From contig JBBDLF010000040.1 in NCBI GenBank assembly GCA_040879025.1, forward strand, positions 1 to 64,000: a stretch of 64,000 nt of DNA. The letters are read 5' to 3'. Below, one piece after another: positions 8,466-17,548 of the stretch. Each line of letters begins with the position of its first letter. Position 1 is the first letter of the stretch. The DNA is from JBBDLF01 sp040879025. GTDB lineage: Bacteria; Pseudomonadota; Gammaproteobacteria; Pseudomonadales; Pseudohongiellaceae. Made by a program: the position numbers and the translations under genes. The notes under the pieces were generated by a model. The model saw only the letters and a list, made by a program, of their open reading frames with translations, ran no database searches and was not told the DNA's origin.

Positions 8466-10249
8466 ATCTGATCGCCCGAACGATAATTATTGGCAGTGCC
8501 GTCAAGCTGGCGTTGCCGGTATTGAAAACGGAACTTGCGTTGTAACAGTTCGCCGGGGTCATCCTCGATACGCCGCAACCACTGTTCGAGAGACTGCTGT
8601 TCCTCGAATTCCTCGTTAGTCTCTTCGTTGGGCGTGTTTTGTTCGCTGTTGCTTTGAGAATCTTCCTGCTGCTCCGGTGGTTCCTGATTTTGTTGTTGCT
8701 GCTCTTGTTCCTCTTGTTCCTCCTGGTTCCCTTCCTGACTTTCCTGGTCCTGTTGTTCAGTATTCTCCGGTTCCTGTTCACTGTCGCCGGGCTGCTGCTC
8801 GGACTGGTCGGACTCGTCGCTCTCGGCCTCACCGACGTCGGATTCCTCCTCCTCGAGGAGCTGTTCCACAATAGCCTTGTTAAAAGCGGCATCCTCGTGG
8901 CTGTCACCGGTGAGTTCTGTCAAGGCAATGGCCTGGTCGTAAGCTGCAATGGCTTCCGGGTAGTTGCCCGCATGGGCCAGGGCATTGCCGCGATTGTAGT
9001 GAGCTTCGGCGGTATTGATCGCGCTGAATTCGGCAATCGCGGTATCATAATTCTCCGCGCGGTAATTCGCGGCGGCTCGCCACTGGCTCGATTGAAACAG
9101 ATTTGCCGCTTCCTCATGCTGTTCATTGGAAAAAGCTTCGGCGGCGCGCTGGTCACGGGTTTTCCACAAATCAGTCCAGCCCTGCGCGTGGACCTGTTCG
9201 GAGGGGATGAGTACGCCCGCGGCGGTGATCAGCACAATACTGAACAGCCAGCCGCGCCTGAAGCTCAATGCCGCCAACGGCAGTATCAGCAGCAGTAACC
9301 AGGGGCCGGCTTCGTACCAGACATCAAATTCCTCTTCGACATCAGACAGGGAATCATCCAGGGGATTGAAATCGCTGAGCAAGTGATCGAGGTCGGCATT
9401 GGACAATTGAATGTCATGGTAGCGACCACTGACCCGGTTAGCCAACGATTGCAAAACGCTGCGGTTTAATTGCGCGATGACAACCTGACCGTCGGCATTG
9501 GTAAGGAAGGTGCCGTCACTGGTACGAATAGTCGCGCCGCGCTCAGTCCCAATGCCCATGACCAGCAATTCGTAGTCGGTGGCCTGCAGTTGTTCCGCAA
9601 GCAGTTGTTCCTCACTGAAGCCGTTAATGCCGTCAGTCATTAGCAGGATTTTGCCGCGAACCGCCGCCACTTCGTCCAGCATTCTGACTGCCTGCTGGAC
9701 GCCGGCCATGGGATTGCTGCCGAACAGCGGCATGATATTGGGACTCAATGAGGGAACCAGTGCGCTGATCGTAACCGTGTCATCAGTCAGCGGGGTGACG
9801 GTATGTGCATCGCCTGCATAGACGACCAGTGCGGTCAGCCCTTCTTCCCGGCGAACAAGCAGATCCCTGAGTTTGCGTTTGGCCAGGTCCAGTCGGTTAG
9901 GCTCATGGTCGGAAGCGAACATGGAAAGGGAAAGGTCCAGTACGATAACGAGAGCGTCCTGACGCTGCTGCACCGGCTGAGGCAATTTTTCCCAAACCGG
10001 CCCGGAGAGGGCAACAATCGCCAATATCCAGGCTATCGCCAGCATCAACAGCGGCGTACGCTGGGAAGCGTTCTTGTTGCGATCCAGCAGGAAGGGTAAT
10101 AACGAACTGTCTATGGCCCGGTCCCAGGCGGTGACTACATTGTTCACCCGCCACAGGGCCAGCAACAAGACTATCGCGGGAATCAGTCCCAGCAGCCACA
10201 ATGGCCGCAGGAAATGGAATTCGCTGAAATTGGGTATCAGCAGATCCAT
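8459..10249 (-). CDS. batB: VWA and TPR domain protein (BatB-BatC fusion)
   Basis: This 596-residue protein joins BatB and BatC. Two N-terminal membrane segments (about residues 16-35 and 66-83) precede a VWA domain with a MIDAS motif DLSLS at 105-109. Further hydrophobic segments near 310-345 are followed by TPR repeats (about 370-460). A strongly Gln/Glu-rich low-complexity stretch (about 470-560) precedes the family C-terminal motif EQWLRRIEDDPGELL. VWA proteins of this kind act with MoxR ATPases at the inner membrane. The TGATG overlap with batA indicates coupled translation. Confidence 0.9.
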   Translation of the reverse strand: MDLLIPNFSEFHFLRPLWLLGLIPAIVLLLALWRVNNVVTAWDRAIDSSLLPFLLDRNKNASQRTPLLMLAIAWILAIVALSGPVWEKLPQPVQQRQDALVIVLDLSLSMFASDHEPNRLDLAKRKLRDLLVRREEGLTALVVYAGDAHTVTPLTDDTVTISALVPSLSPNIMPLFGSNPMAGVQQAVRMLDEVAAVRGKILLMTDGINGFSEEQLLAEQLQATDYELLVMGIGTERGATIRTSDGTFLTNADGQVVIAQLNRSVLQSLANRVSGRYHDIQLSNADLDHLLSDFNPLDDSLSDVEEEFDVWYEAGPWLLLLILPLAALSFRRGWLFSIVLITAAGVLIPSEQVHAQGWTDLWKTRDQRAAEAFSNEQHEEAANLFQSSQWRAAANYRAENYDTAIAEFSAINTAEAHYNRGNALAHAGNYPEAIAAYDQAIALTELTGDSHEDAAFNKAIVEQLLEEEESDVGEAESDESDQSEQQPGDSEQEPENTEQQDQESQEGNQEEQEEQEQQQQNQEPPEQQEDSQSNSEQNTPNEETNEEFEEQQSLEQWLRRIEDDPGELLQRKFRFQYRQRQLDGTANNYRSGDQIW

Positions 10250-11322
10250 CAGGCTTCGCTTCCCGAGTGCAGAGGCGAGTCGGTCGACTCGGGTTTCACT
10301 GCCGGGGGTTCGACCGCCGGGTCACGTCCCAGCAATGAGACCCAGGGGATGGAAAACAGACCCAGAATAAAACTGACAATCACGGCCAGACCCAGGGGCC
10401 AGTAGAACAGGATCTTGGTAGGCCGGAAGGTCTGTTCGTCTTGCTCGATGGTTTCCAGTCGGTCGAGTTCCTCATAGACGGCAACCAGGCTGGCGACGTC
10501 TGTAGCGCGAAAATAGCGACCCCCTGTGTCCTCCGCGATCCGGGTCAACGTGGACTCGTCCAGTTCAGCGGACGGATTGACGGCCCGGGCACCAAAAAAG
10601 GTGCGTTGAACGACCTGTTCGGCGCCAACACCGATCGTGTATATCCTGATGCCCTCGGTTTGCGCCAGTTGTCCGGCCTGAAGGGGAGACACCGCCCCCG
10701 CGTTATTCACCCCGTCAGTAAGCATGACCAGAACCCGGCTGTTCTCTGGTCGGGTGCGCAGATGCTTGATGCCCAGCCCGATACCGTCACCTATGGCGGT
10801 GGCGGATTCTTCAATAATGCCTATCTGGGCTTCTTCCAGCAGGGTGCCCACGGTTTCACGGTCAAACGTGAGTGGCGCCTGGAGATAGGCATGGGCGGCA
10901 AACAGGATCAGACCCAGACGATCACCTTCACGCCGGCGCACAAAGTCGCTCACCACCTCCTTGACGATTTCCATGCGGGAGACCTGACGGTTGCCAATAA
11001 CCATGTCCTGGGCTTCCATACTGCCGGAGATATCCACAACCAGCATCAGATCTCTGCCGGATGAGGGCAGTTGCACTGGATCGCCCAGCCACTGCGGGCG
11101 GCTGGCCGCGGTGACCAGGGCCAGCCAGATCAGGGTGCAACAGACCAGATTAAACAACCGTGCGGCAGTGATGTTTTCATTATCGGATTGCAATCGCGAA
11201 AGCGTGCTGAAAAAAGGGACGTAAAGCGCCGCGTCCTGCCTTGGCGCCCGCGGCAGAAGATAGTAGATCAGCAGTGGCAGCGGGAGTGCCAGAAAGGCGA
11301 AAGGCCAGGTAAATTCAAGCAT
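10249..11322 (-). CDS. batA: VWA domain membrane protein BatA
   Basis: This is a 357-residue VWA protein with a membrane segment at each end of the VWA domain (about residues 5-23, 55-73 and 305-325). The MIDAS metal site DISGS is at 97-101, with the supporting TDG motif near residue 205. It corresponds to BatA, the first VWA partner of the MoxR-Bat cluster. A 57-base gap separates it from the DUF4381 gene upstream, and batB follows with a one-base overlap. Confidence 0.9.
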   Translation of the reverse strand: MLEFTWPFAFLALPLPLLIYYLLPRAPRQDAALYVPFFSTLSRLQSDNENITAARLFNLVCCTLIWLALVTAASRPQWLGDPVQLPSSGRDLMLVVDISGSMEAQDMVIGNRQVSRMEIVKEVVSDFVRRREGDRLGLILFAAHAYLQAPLTFDRETVGTLLEEAQIGIIEESATAIGDGIGLGIKHLRTRPENSRVLVMLTDGVNNAGAVSPLQAGQLAQTEGIRIYTIGVGAEQVVQRTFFGARAVNPSAELDESTLTRIAEDTGGRYFRATDVASLVAVYEELDRLETIEQDEQTFRPTKILFYWPLGLAVIVSFILGLFSIPWVSLLGRDPAVEPPAVKPESTDSPLHSGSEA

Positions 11323-11379
11323 AATGGGCTGGTACTACTCGGTTGCTTTAGTCAGTTGATAAAAATCAGTCACTACACA

Positions 11380-11931
11380 TCACCTGCGGTGAATCACGCC
11401 CTTGCCAGGAGTCGCGGACGCTTCCCGGGCCTGCATATAGAGGCTGGTAACCCAGCGCCTGCCAAGACTGACAAGCTGCGCGATATCGTACTCGCAACGC
11501 GCCTGAAACCGGCCCTGGCCCAGCGCCTGGGCGATCTCGTCAGTCATCTCTGAAGAGTCACCTTTTTCACGTATAAAATCAACCCAGGCCTTGCCGCCCA
11601 GGCTCGCGACATGGGAGTGAGGAAAATGCCACAGTGCGACCCGGCGCAACACGGCATTAACCTCATTGATGAAGTTCACACGAACCGTATCGGCATCTTC
11701 GTCCGCATTCAGTGCTTCTTCCAGTGCGATATAGCAGCGCTCCAGTTCGGCCAGGGCAAAAGAGCAAATCTTCCGGCGCCGGTACTGTCGCCAGGCGTGG
11801 ACACAGCCAAAGACCAGTGCGGCAAGCAGCAAGGCACCGAGCAGCCACCAGCCCGGGGCTGGCGGCCATAGGGACACCGGTTCCGGCAAATGTATATCGC
11901 GCAGTTGCGCTAGGAGTTCTGCGCTATCCAT
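11380..11931 (-). CDS. DUF4381 family membrane protein
   Basis: This 183-residue protein opens with a short N-terminal segment (LRDIHLPEPVSLWPPAPGWW), then one strong membrane helix (about residues 28-48, LLGALLLAALVFGCVHAW), then a cytoplasmic helical domain. The LPEPVSLWPPAPGWW block is the DUF4381 signature. DUF4381 genes regularly sit between the DUF58 and VWA genes of MoxR clusters, as here, but no activity has been assigned. Its start lies inside the DUF58 gene, with a 22-base overlap. Confidence 0.85.
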   Translation of the reverse strand: MDSAELLAQLRDIHLPEPVSLWPPAPGWWLLGALLLAALVFGCVHAWRQYRRRKICSFALAELERCYIALEEALNADEDADTVRVNFINEVNAVLRRVALWHFPHSHVASLGGKAWVDFIREKGDSSEMTDEIAQALGQGRFQARCEYDIAQLVSLGRRWVTSLYMQAREASATPGKGVIHRR

Positions 11932-12887
11932 GTTTGTATCTGCTCTACAACCAGTTGGTCGGTGCGTAATTTCAGTAACGGAATTTTAAGGCGATCGAGA
12001 TCCGCCTGCAGGCCGTCGACCCGTTTGCGGAAAAGTTCGCGGTAACGCACCCGGGCTTTGGGGTTATACGTGTTCAGCGATCCCTTGGCGGTTCCGTCCG
12101 TAATGCTGTAGTAACCGGGAATCGGGAGGCTTTCTTCCAGAACATCATGGACGAAGCAACAAATCACGGTATTGTGACGGGACAGCTGATAAAGGTAGCG
12201 GAGCGCAGACTCATCCAGGGTGACGAAGTCGGAAATGACGTACAGGGTACTGCCGGGCTTGGTAATCCGCCGGATCCGACCCAGGGCATGCGTGAGCCCC
12301 GGCTTGAAGTCGGGGTCGTTGCTCCGTGGCGCGTCGTTGGCGCGGTCCTGCAGGCGCTCATTGAATAGCTGAACCTGACTGAGCAGGTGCAATGCAGAGC
12401 GGCGGCTGCGCTTGGGCCTGACCAGGCTCGACGTGGAATCGGAATAGACCAGGCCGCCGACACGATCCCCATTATCAATCGCGAGCCAGCAAAACAAGGC
12501 GGCGGCTTGCGCGGCCACCACCGACTTGAACGCAACACGACTGCCGAAATACATATTATGGGTCTGGTCCACCGCGATAATAACCGGGCGTTCGCGTTCC
12601 TCACGGAATACCTTGGTAAAGGGTTTACTGGTGCGCGCGGTGACCCGCCAATCGATCAGGCGTATGTCGTCTCCGGGCTGGTAAGGACGAAATTCCTCGA
12701 AATCGATACCGCGGCCGCGCATTTTGGACAGGTGCAGACCAGAAATGCCGGCAACCGAGCGGGTGTTTAACGCATATTCCAGTATTTTGGCGGCATACCG
12801 TTGCATCAGCAATTGTTGCAGGGTGACTGCCGGGCCCTGACACCGATAGCGTGCAAACTGGGGGCCGATGTTCTGCTTTTGTTGCAT
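11910..12887 (-). CDS. DUF58 domain protein (second copy)
   Basis: This 325-residue DUF58 protein lacks the N-terminal membrane segments of the copy at 3197-4192, so it is probably cytoplasmic. The DUF58 signature is clear: SGLHLSKMRGRGIDFEEFR, then YQPGDDIRLIDWRVTAR near residues 73-90. It lies in the minus-strand Bat cluster, 95 bases downstream of its MoxR partner. The 95-base gap holds no recognisable gene or signal. Confidence 0.88.
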   Translation of the reverse strand: MQQKQNIGPQFARYRCQGPAVTLQQLLMQRYAAKILEYALNTRSVAGISGLHLSKMRGRGIDFEEFRPYQPGDDIRLIDWRVTARTSKPFTKVFREERERPVIIAVDQTHNMYFGSRVAFKSVVAAQAAALFCWLAIDNGDRVGGLVYSDSTSSLVRPKRSRRSALHLLSQVQLFNERLQDRANDAPRSNDPDFKPGLTHALGRIRRITKPGSTLYVISDFVTLDESALRYLYQLSRHNTVICCFVHDVLEESLPIPGYYSITDGTAKGSLNTYNPKARVRYRELFRKRVDGLQADLDRLKIPLLKLRTDQLVVEQIQTWIAQNS

Positions 12888-12982
12888 AGCGTTCGCTGTC
12901 CGGACTCTGGGTTAATGCAATGGAGCGCCTGCCTGGTCGCGCGGGGGGGCCTGGTTCACGACCCTCCGGCACGCAACCCTGT

Positions 12983-13942
12983 CTACGCCGCCGGGACCCG
13001 TTCGCGCAGCGTTTCCAGGACCTTATCCGGCGTGATGCCGCCAGCTTCGGCTTCAAAGGTAAGCAAAATACGGTGCCGCAGTGTATCGAACATCACTTCC
13101 TGGACATCATCGGGACTGACAAAATCGCGGCCCTGTATCCAGGCGTGGGCACGGGCACATCGGTCCAGCGAGATGGTTCCCCGGGGGCTGGCTCCGTATT
13201 CGAGCCAGGAGGCCAGATCATCGCCGTAGGCTGAAGGGTTACGGGTGGCAACGATCAACTGGATTATATATTCCTCTACAGCGGGTGCCATATGCATCGC
13301 CAGTATTTCCTGACGTGCGGCAAACAGATCGGTCTGGCTCACGATTTTCGGTGGTTCGGGTATTTGGTGACGAGCTTCATTACGAACCAGATGAAGAATA
13401 TCCCGCTCCGCTTCGGTACTGGGATAACCGATGAACGCATGCATCAGAAAACGGTCGAGCTGGGCCTCCGGCAGGGGATAGGTTCCTTCCTGCTCGATTG
13501 GGTTCTGGGTTGCCATGACCAGAAAAAGCTCGGGCAGCTTGAACGATTCACGGCCGACGCTCACCTGGTGTTCACCCATCGCCTCCAGCAGTGCGGACTG
13601 CACCTTGGCCGGTGCCCGGTTTATCTCGTCCGCGAGTACCAGGTTGTGAAAAATGGGACCCTGCTGAAATCGGAAGGAGCCGTCCTCCGGCCGGAACACC
13701 TCGGTGCCCGTTATATCGCTGGGCAAGAGGTCGGGAGTAAACTGAATACGGTGGAAATCGCCCTCAATGGCTCTGGATAAATCCTTGATCGCTTTCGTTT
13801 TGGCCAGACCGGGCGCTCCCTCCACCAGCAAGTGACCATCGGCAAGCAGGGCTATCAGCAGACGATCCAGCAAACGCTCCTGCCCGATGATTTGTTGTGA
13901 TAACCAGCTTTTAAGTTCTGTTATTATTCCGTGATAGTTCAT
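12983..13942 (-). CDS. MoxR family AAA+ ATPase (second copy)
   Basis: This 319-residue MoxR ATPase heads the minus-strand cluster moxR-DUF58-DUF4381-batA-batBC-batD. Walker A (GAPGLAKTK) is at residues 42-50 and Walker B (LVLADEIN) at 101-108, followed by the MoxR motifs around MATQNPIEQEGTYPLPEAQLDRF. The GAPGLAKT form marks the MoxR-proper branch that accompanies Bat genes, whereas the copy at 2220 has GMGKT. The two are paralogues with different partners. It is divergent from pyrD, 71 bases away. Confidence 0.94.
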   Translation of the reverse strand: MNYHGIITELKSWLSQQIIGQERLLDRLLIALLADGHLLVEGAPGLAKTKAIKDLSRAIEGDFHRIQFTPDLLPSDITGTEVFRPEDGSFRFQQGPIFHNLVLADEINRAPAKVQSALLEAMGEHQVSVGRESFKLPELFLVMATQNPIEQEGTYPLPEAQLDRFLMHAFIGYPSTEAERDILHLVRNEARHQIPEPPKIVSQTDLFAARQEILAMHMAPAVEEYIIQLIVATRNPSAYGDDLASWLEYGASPRGTISLDRCARAHAWIQGRDFVSPDDVQEVMFDTLRHRILLTFEAEAGGITPDKVLETLRERVPAA

Positions 13943-14013
13943 ATTAAAAAAATCTCTGCTGCACAGTCGACCATTTTGGGCGAAAGTCAGGGATTGTAAA
14001 CGTTTTGATCACG

Positions 14014-15111
14014 ATGTCTAGGGAGCCTCGGAATAAGTTGCCTCGGGGTTTCCTTGCCGAGCCGGGAGAAGGGTCTATCTATTACAAACTGTTACGAAAT
14101 CTGCTCTTTTGCCTGCCTGCTGAAGCTTCCCACGATGTTGCCTTGCGAATGATGAACGTGTCGCGCCGTCTGCGACTGAATTCACTGTTGTCTGGTGCGC
14201 CGGTTGCCGCCGAGGAACAAAAGCGGGTCATGGGCCTCACGTTTGCCAACTGCGTGGGCTTGGCGGCCGGTCTGGATAAAAACGCTGACTATATAGACGC
14301 ACTGGCCGGGTATGGATTCGGTTTTATCGAAGTGGGTACGCTAACGCCAAGACCCCAGCCCGGCAATTCCGGGCCGAGGTTATTTCGCCTGCGGGACGAA
14401 CAGGCAATAATCAATCGCATGGGCTTTAACAACAAAGGTATTGATCATGCCGTCTCTCGAATTCAGCGGAGCCGGTTCGAGGGTGTGCTGGGTATCAACA
14501 TCGGCAAAAATTTTGACACTCCGGTTGAAAACGCGGCCCAGGATTATCTTACCTGTTTGCGCAAGGCGTTCCCGTTTGCGGGGTACATTACTGTCAATCT
14601 TTCCTCACCCAATACACCAGGCTTGCGTTCGTTACAATCGGGTGAACAATTCAAATCCCTTCTGGGGGCCTTGAAGGAGGAACAGGCTAAACTTGGCCAG
14701 GTACATGGTGTGCATGTTCCGTTAGTGATTAAACTGGCGCCGGATCTCGATGAGTCTGAGTTACAGGAAATCGCCGATGCAGTCCTTCAACTGGAAGTTG
14801 ACGGCGTCATCGCCACCAATACCACGCTCGGCCGGGAAGGGGTCAAAAACAGTCGTTACGCGGATGAAACCGGAGGCCTGAGTGGTGTGCCGTTGCGCAG
14901 CCGATCCACTGAGGTGATCAAATATCTTGCGCGCGCGCTTGGCGACAGGGTGCCGGTGATCGGCTGCGGCGGCATTTTTTCCGGTGGCGATGCCAGGGAA
15001 AAAATCGAGGCCGGCGCGGCGCTGGTGCAGGTCTATACAGGGTTTATTTATCGGGGGCCTGCACTGATCAATGAAATACGTTCGGTGTGCGGAAGCGAAT
15101 GGCGCGGTTGA
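14014..15111 (+). CDS. pyrD: Dihydroorotate dehydrogenase (class 2, quinone-linked)
   Basis: PyrD oxidises dihydroorotate to orotate in pyrimidine synthesis, passing electrons to the membrane quinone pool. The protein is 365 residues. The N-terminal helix region YYKLLRNLLFCLP is typical of class 2 membrane-associated enzymes. FMN-site and catalytic motifs follow: GLAAGLDKNA, NRMGFNNKG and VNLSSPNTPGLR with the class 2 catalytic Ser. The ATG at 14014 is chosen over an upstream TTG at 14005. It carries some 25 residues more at the N terminus than E. coli PyrD. Confidence 0.95.
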   Translation: MSREPRNKLPRGFLAEPGEGSIYYKLLRNLLFCLPAEASHDVALRMMNVSRRLRLNSLLSGAPVAAEEQKRVMGLTFANCVGLAAGLDKNADYIDALAGYGFGFIEVGTLTPRPQPGNSGPRLFRLRDEQAIINRMGFNNKGIDHAVSRIQRSRFEGVLGINIGKNFDTPVENAAQDYLTCLRKAFPFAGYITVNLSSPNTPGLRSLQSGEQFKSLLGALKEEQAKLGQVHGVHVPLVIKLAPDLDESELQEIADAVLQLEVDGVIATNTTLGREGVKNSRYADETGGLSGVPLRSRSTEVIKYLARALGDRVPVIGCGGIFSGGDAREKIEAGAALVQVYTGFIYRGPALINEIRSVCGSEWRG

Positions 15112-15344
15112 TTCTGTATACGACGGCCGGCTGTCATCTGTGTGAACAGGCGGAAGTTCTTTTGGCGGAAGTTCTCTCCGATACCGGTTTCAGTTTGTGC
15201 AAAGTGGATATCGCGACGGATGCCGGGCTCGTGGAACGCTACGGAATTCGCATACCTGTTGTGAGGAAAGACACCGGCCATGAGGAACTGGGCTGGCCGT
15301 TTGACGTCAACATGCTGAAGGATTTTCTGGACCATGCTGATTAA
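15099..15344 (+). CDS. Glutaredoxin-like (DUF836) thiol protein
   Basis: This is an 81-residue thioredoxin-fold protein of the DUF836 group. The redox motif TAGCHLCEQ (CxxC) sits at the end of the first strand, and the cis-Pro region IRIPVVRK follows, as in glutaredoxins. The ATG at 15099 overlaps the end of pyrD by 13 bases, so the two genes are probably cotranscribed. A GTG four codons earlier is an alternative start. The substrate is unknown. Confidence 0.85.
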   Translation: MARLILYTTAGCHLCEQAEVLLAEVLSDTGFSLCKVDIATDAGLVERYGIRIPVVRKDTGHEELGWPFDVNMLKDFLDHAD

Positions 15345-15369
15345 CCGCTACAACGGTGGCGCATCAGGG

Positions 15370-16158
15370 CTAAAGCGCCAGGTCAAACAGTTTTAACGCA
15401 TTGGCCGTGGTCTGTGCGGCGACGGCTGTCATGCTGCGATCGCTGTAATCGGCGACTTTTCTCAATACTTCAGTCAGGTGACGGGGCTCGTTGCGACGCG
15501 TGGCGGGCTTCGGCTTCAGGCTGCGTGGAAGCAGGTAGGGCGCGTCCGTTTCAAGCAGAAGTCTGTCGGCGGGAATGTATCGCAGCAGTTGTTGCAGTTC
15601 CAGTCCGCGACGTTCATCGCAGACCCAGCCGGTGACACCGATATGCATGTCCAGGTCAAGATAATCCTCAAGCGCTTCACGAGTGTCCGTGAAACAATGC
15701 ACCACGCCTCCGGTGAGGCGATCACGATGTTCCTTCAGTATCGGGTAAAAACGCCGATGAGCGTCACGTTGATGCAGAAACAGCGGTTTCTGCAAGTCGG
15801 CCGCAAGAGCCAGATGCTCCGCGAACACTTTCTCTTGGATGTCTCTGGGTGAATAATCCCGGTTAAAATCGAGACCGGTTTCACCTACCGCGACAACCTG
15901 GGACAGCGCAGCGAAATCCCGTATTTGCTGAAATGCCCCGTTGTTGCAGGAAGCGGCGAGGTGGGGATGGTACCCCGCCGTCATGCTGAGGTAATGCGGA
16001 TACTGTTCACACAGAATTTGTGCATGCTCGACAGAGGCGACATCGGTACCGGTAACGATGATATGTGCAATACCCGCATCCTGTGCCGTGGCGATAACCT
16101 GATGAAGATCCCGGCTGAACGACACATGACCAAGGTTGGCGCCGATATCAATGAGCAT
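15370..16158 (-). CDS. tatD: TatD family metal-dependent nuclease
   Basis: This 262-residue metallo-hydrolase matches E. coli TatD itself more than its paralogues YcfH or YjjV. It begins LIDIGANLG in place of the HxH motif, and contains GETGLDFNR, LHQRDAH, HCFTDTREAL, ITGWVCDERRG-like GVTGWVCDERRG and LLLETDAPYLLPR. TatD is a 3'-5' DNA/RNA exonuclease implicated in repair of oxidative damage and DNA turnover. The start at 16158 is preferred because AGGAGG lies immediately upstream with good spacing; the longer frame from 16188 lacks such a site. Confidence 0.93.
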   Translation of the reverse strand: MLIDIGANLGHVSFSRDLHQVIATAQDAGIAHIIVTGTDVASVEHAQILCEQYPHYLSMTAGYHPHLAASCNNGAFQQIRDFAALSQVVAVGETGLDFNRDYSPRDIQEKVFAEHLALAADLQKPLFLHQRDAHRRFYPILKEHRDRLTGGVVHCFTDTREALEDYLDLDMHIGVTGWVCDERRGLELQQLLRYIPADRLLLETDAPYLLPRSLKPKPATRRNEPRHLTEVLRKVADYSDRSMTAVAAQTTANALKLFDLAL

Positions 16159-16191
16159 GGGCCCTCCTGGACTATCCATCAAACGCATCCT

Positions 16192-17421
16192 TCAGGCATT
16201 CTGCCCCGACTGTATCGCGCCGGCAATGCTGCCCGCCCACTGGATGCTGTCTATATAGGCGCCCTCCACGTCGCTGGGCGTCAGACACTTTTCTTTCAGT
16301 ATTTCCCAATCTATCGAGTTCCACATGGCACGTTCACTGGCGATCGCCGTGCGCAGTATCATGCCCATCGGACCGTGTCCAAAAAGCAGGGCGTCCCCGA
16401 TATCTTTTTCCAGAGGCATGGTAGGGATTATTTCTTTCAGGGGTCTGTCGAGATAGGCGTCGATATTGGACAGCAATCCCACACTAAAGTAGCGGTGGGC
16501 ACCGGCCTCGTCAGCGAATGCCAGTGCCAGTTGCTGACACATTCGGGCGCGGCTGATGGCACTGATAAACAGAGCCATTGGCTTGTCGGGCATGACCTGA
16601 TAACTCAGCAATGTAATCCAGTTGCGCAGTTGCTGGGTATTGAGAGTCGCAATCGCCGAATCAACCATCGCATGCTCGACATCTCCGCCATTGCTGGCAT
16701 TTTCAATTCGCAACACCCCGGCGCTCATCACGGAATCTCCGGCCACCAGTGAGGAAAGGTGTTCAATTTCCAGTTCGGGATTCTGAATGGCTGAGAGCAG
16801 ACTCTGCGCCGCCAGCTGAGGCCGTGATATTCGGTTGCCCCGAATGGGGCGCGGCCGGCAGAGGAAGTAACCCTGAAAAAGCTGGAACCCCAGATCACAG
16901 CAGAAATGAAACATCTCGTGGGATTCCACTTTTTCCGCCAGCAGTTTAACGCCGTAGGTCTTCATACGATCCACCGCGGCGATCAATTGCTCTCGGCTCA
17001 TGGCCAGCACATCCAGTTTGACAATGTCAGCCAGCTTCAGCACGGCGTCCCAGTCCTTGCTGTACTCGAAATCATCCAGGGCGATTGTATAACCCCGTCG
17101 CTTGAGCCGGCGCAGTTGCTGCACCAGTTCATCGTCTATGTGAATGCTCTCAAGTACTTCAATAACGTACTTGTCTTTATTGAATGGTGGCGGATGCAAT
17201 ATCAGGTCGCGGGTAAAATTGACATAAGCCTTATGGTCCTCGAGCAGAGCGTCAATATCGAGATCGGTAAAGGCATTCAGCAGTACCTGGGTGGTTGCCA
17301 GATTGGCGTCGGAGTCTTTGAGTACAGTACCGGCATCACTGCGGAATAACAGTTCATAGGCGGCAATGTTCAGCGACCTGTCGAAAATCGGTTGTCGGGC
17401 CAATAGCAGGGAATCAGGCAT
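16192..17421 (-). CDS. EAL-HDOD domain signalling protein
   Basis: This is a 409-residue protein with an N-terminal EAL-like domain (about residues 5-195) and a C-terminal HDOD domain (about 200-395), the YuxH/CdgJ architecture. EAL-domain landmarks are partly kept: YELLFR for the EAL motif, YVNFT, VIEVLE, ALDDF, KLDVL, AEKVE and QGYFLCRP. Several catalytic-site positions of canonical c-di-GMP phosphodiesterases can thus be matched, but whether it is active cannot be judged by eye. HDOD domains occur in signalling proteins without an assigned catalytic role. It lies just upstream of tatD on the same strand and is divergent from ilvE. Confidence 0.88.
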   Translation of the reverse strand: MPDSLLLARQPIFDRSLNIAAYELLFRSDAGTVLKDSDANLATTQVLLNAFTDLDIDALLEDHKAYVNFTRDLILHPPPFNKDKYVIEVLESIHIDDELVQQLRRLKRRGYTIALDDFEYSKDWDAVLKLADIVKLDVLAMSREQLIAAVDRMKTYGVKLLAEKVESHEMFHFCCDLGFQLFQGYFLCRPRPIRGNRISRPQLAAQSLLSAIQNPELEIEHLSSLVAGDSVMSAGVLRIENASNGGDVEHAMVDSAIATLNTQQLRNWITLLSYQVMPDKPMALFISAISRARMCQQLALAFADEAGAHRYFSVGLLSNIDAYLDRPLKEIIPTMPLEKDIGDALLFGHGPMGMILRTAIASERAMWNSIDWEILKEKCLTPSDVEGAYIDSIQWAGSIAGAIQSGQNA

Positions 17422-17548
17422 GACTGCTCGGACACATCCTCATAACGTCTGCACGCACCGTTTGCCGGCGATGGTCACGGCAGCTTGTGGATATTCGAAG
17501 CGTAATAATTGATAATACGCCGCCTTGGACAAGCAACCCGGACACACC

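Noticed and set aside
8639..9298. Long plus-strand frame with strongly hydrophobic Leu/Val-rich translation
   Set aside because: It is the antisense reading of the Gln/Glu-rich segment and TPR region of the batB-batC gene; the apparent membrane protein is an artefact of that composition.
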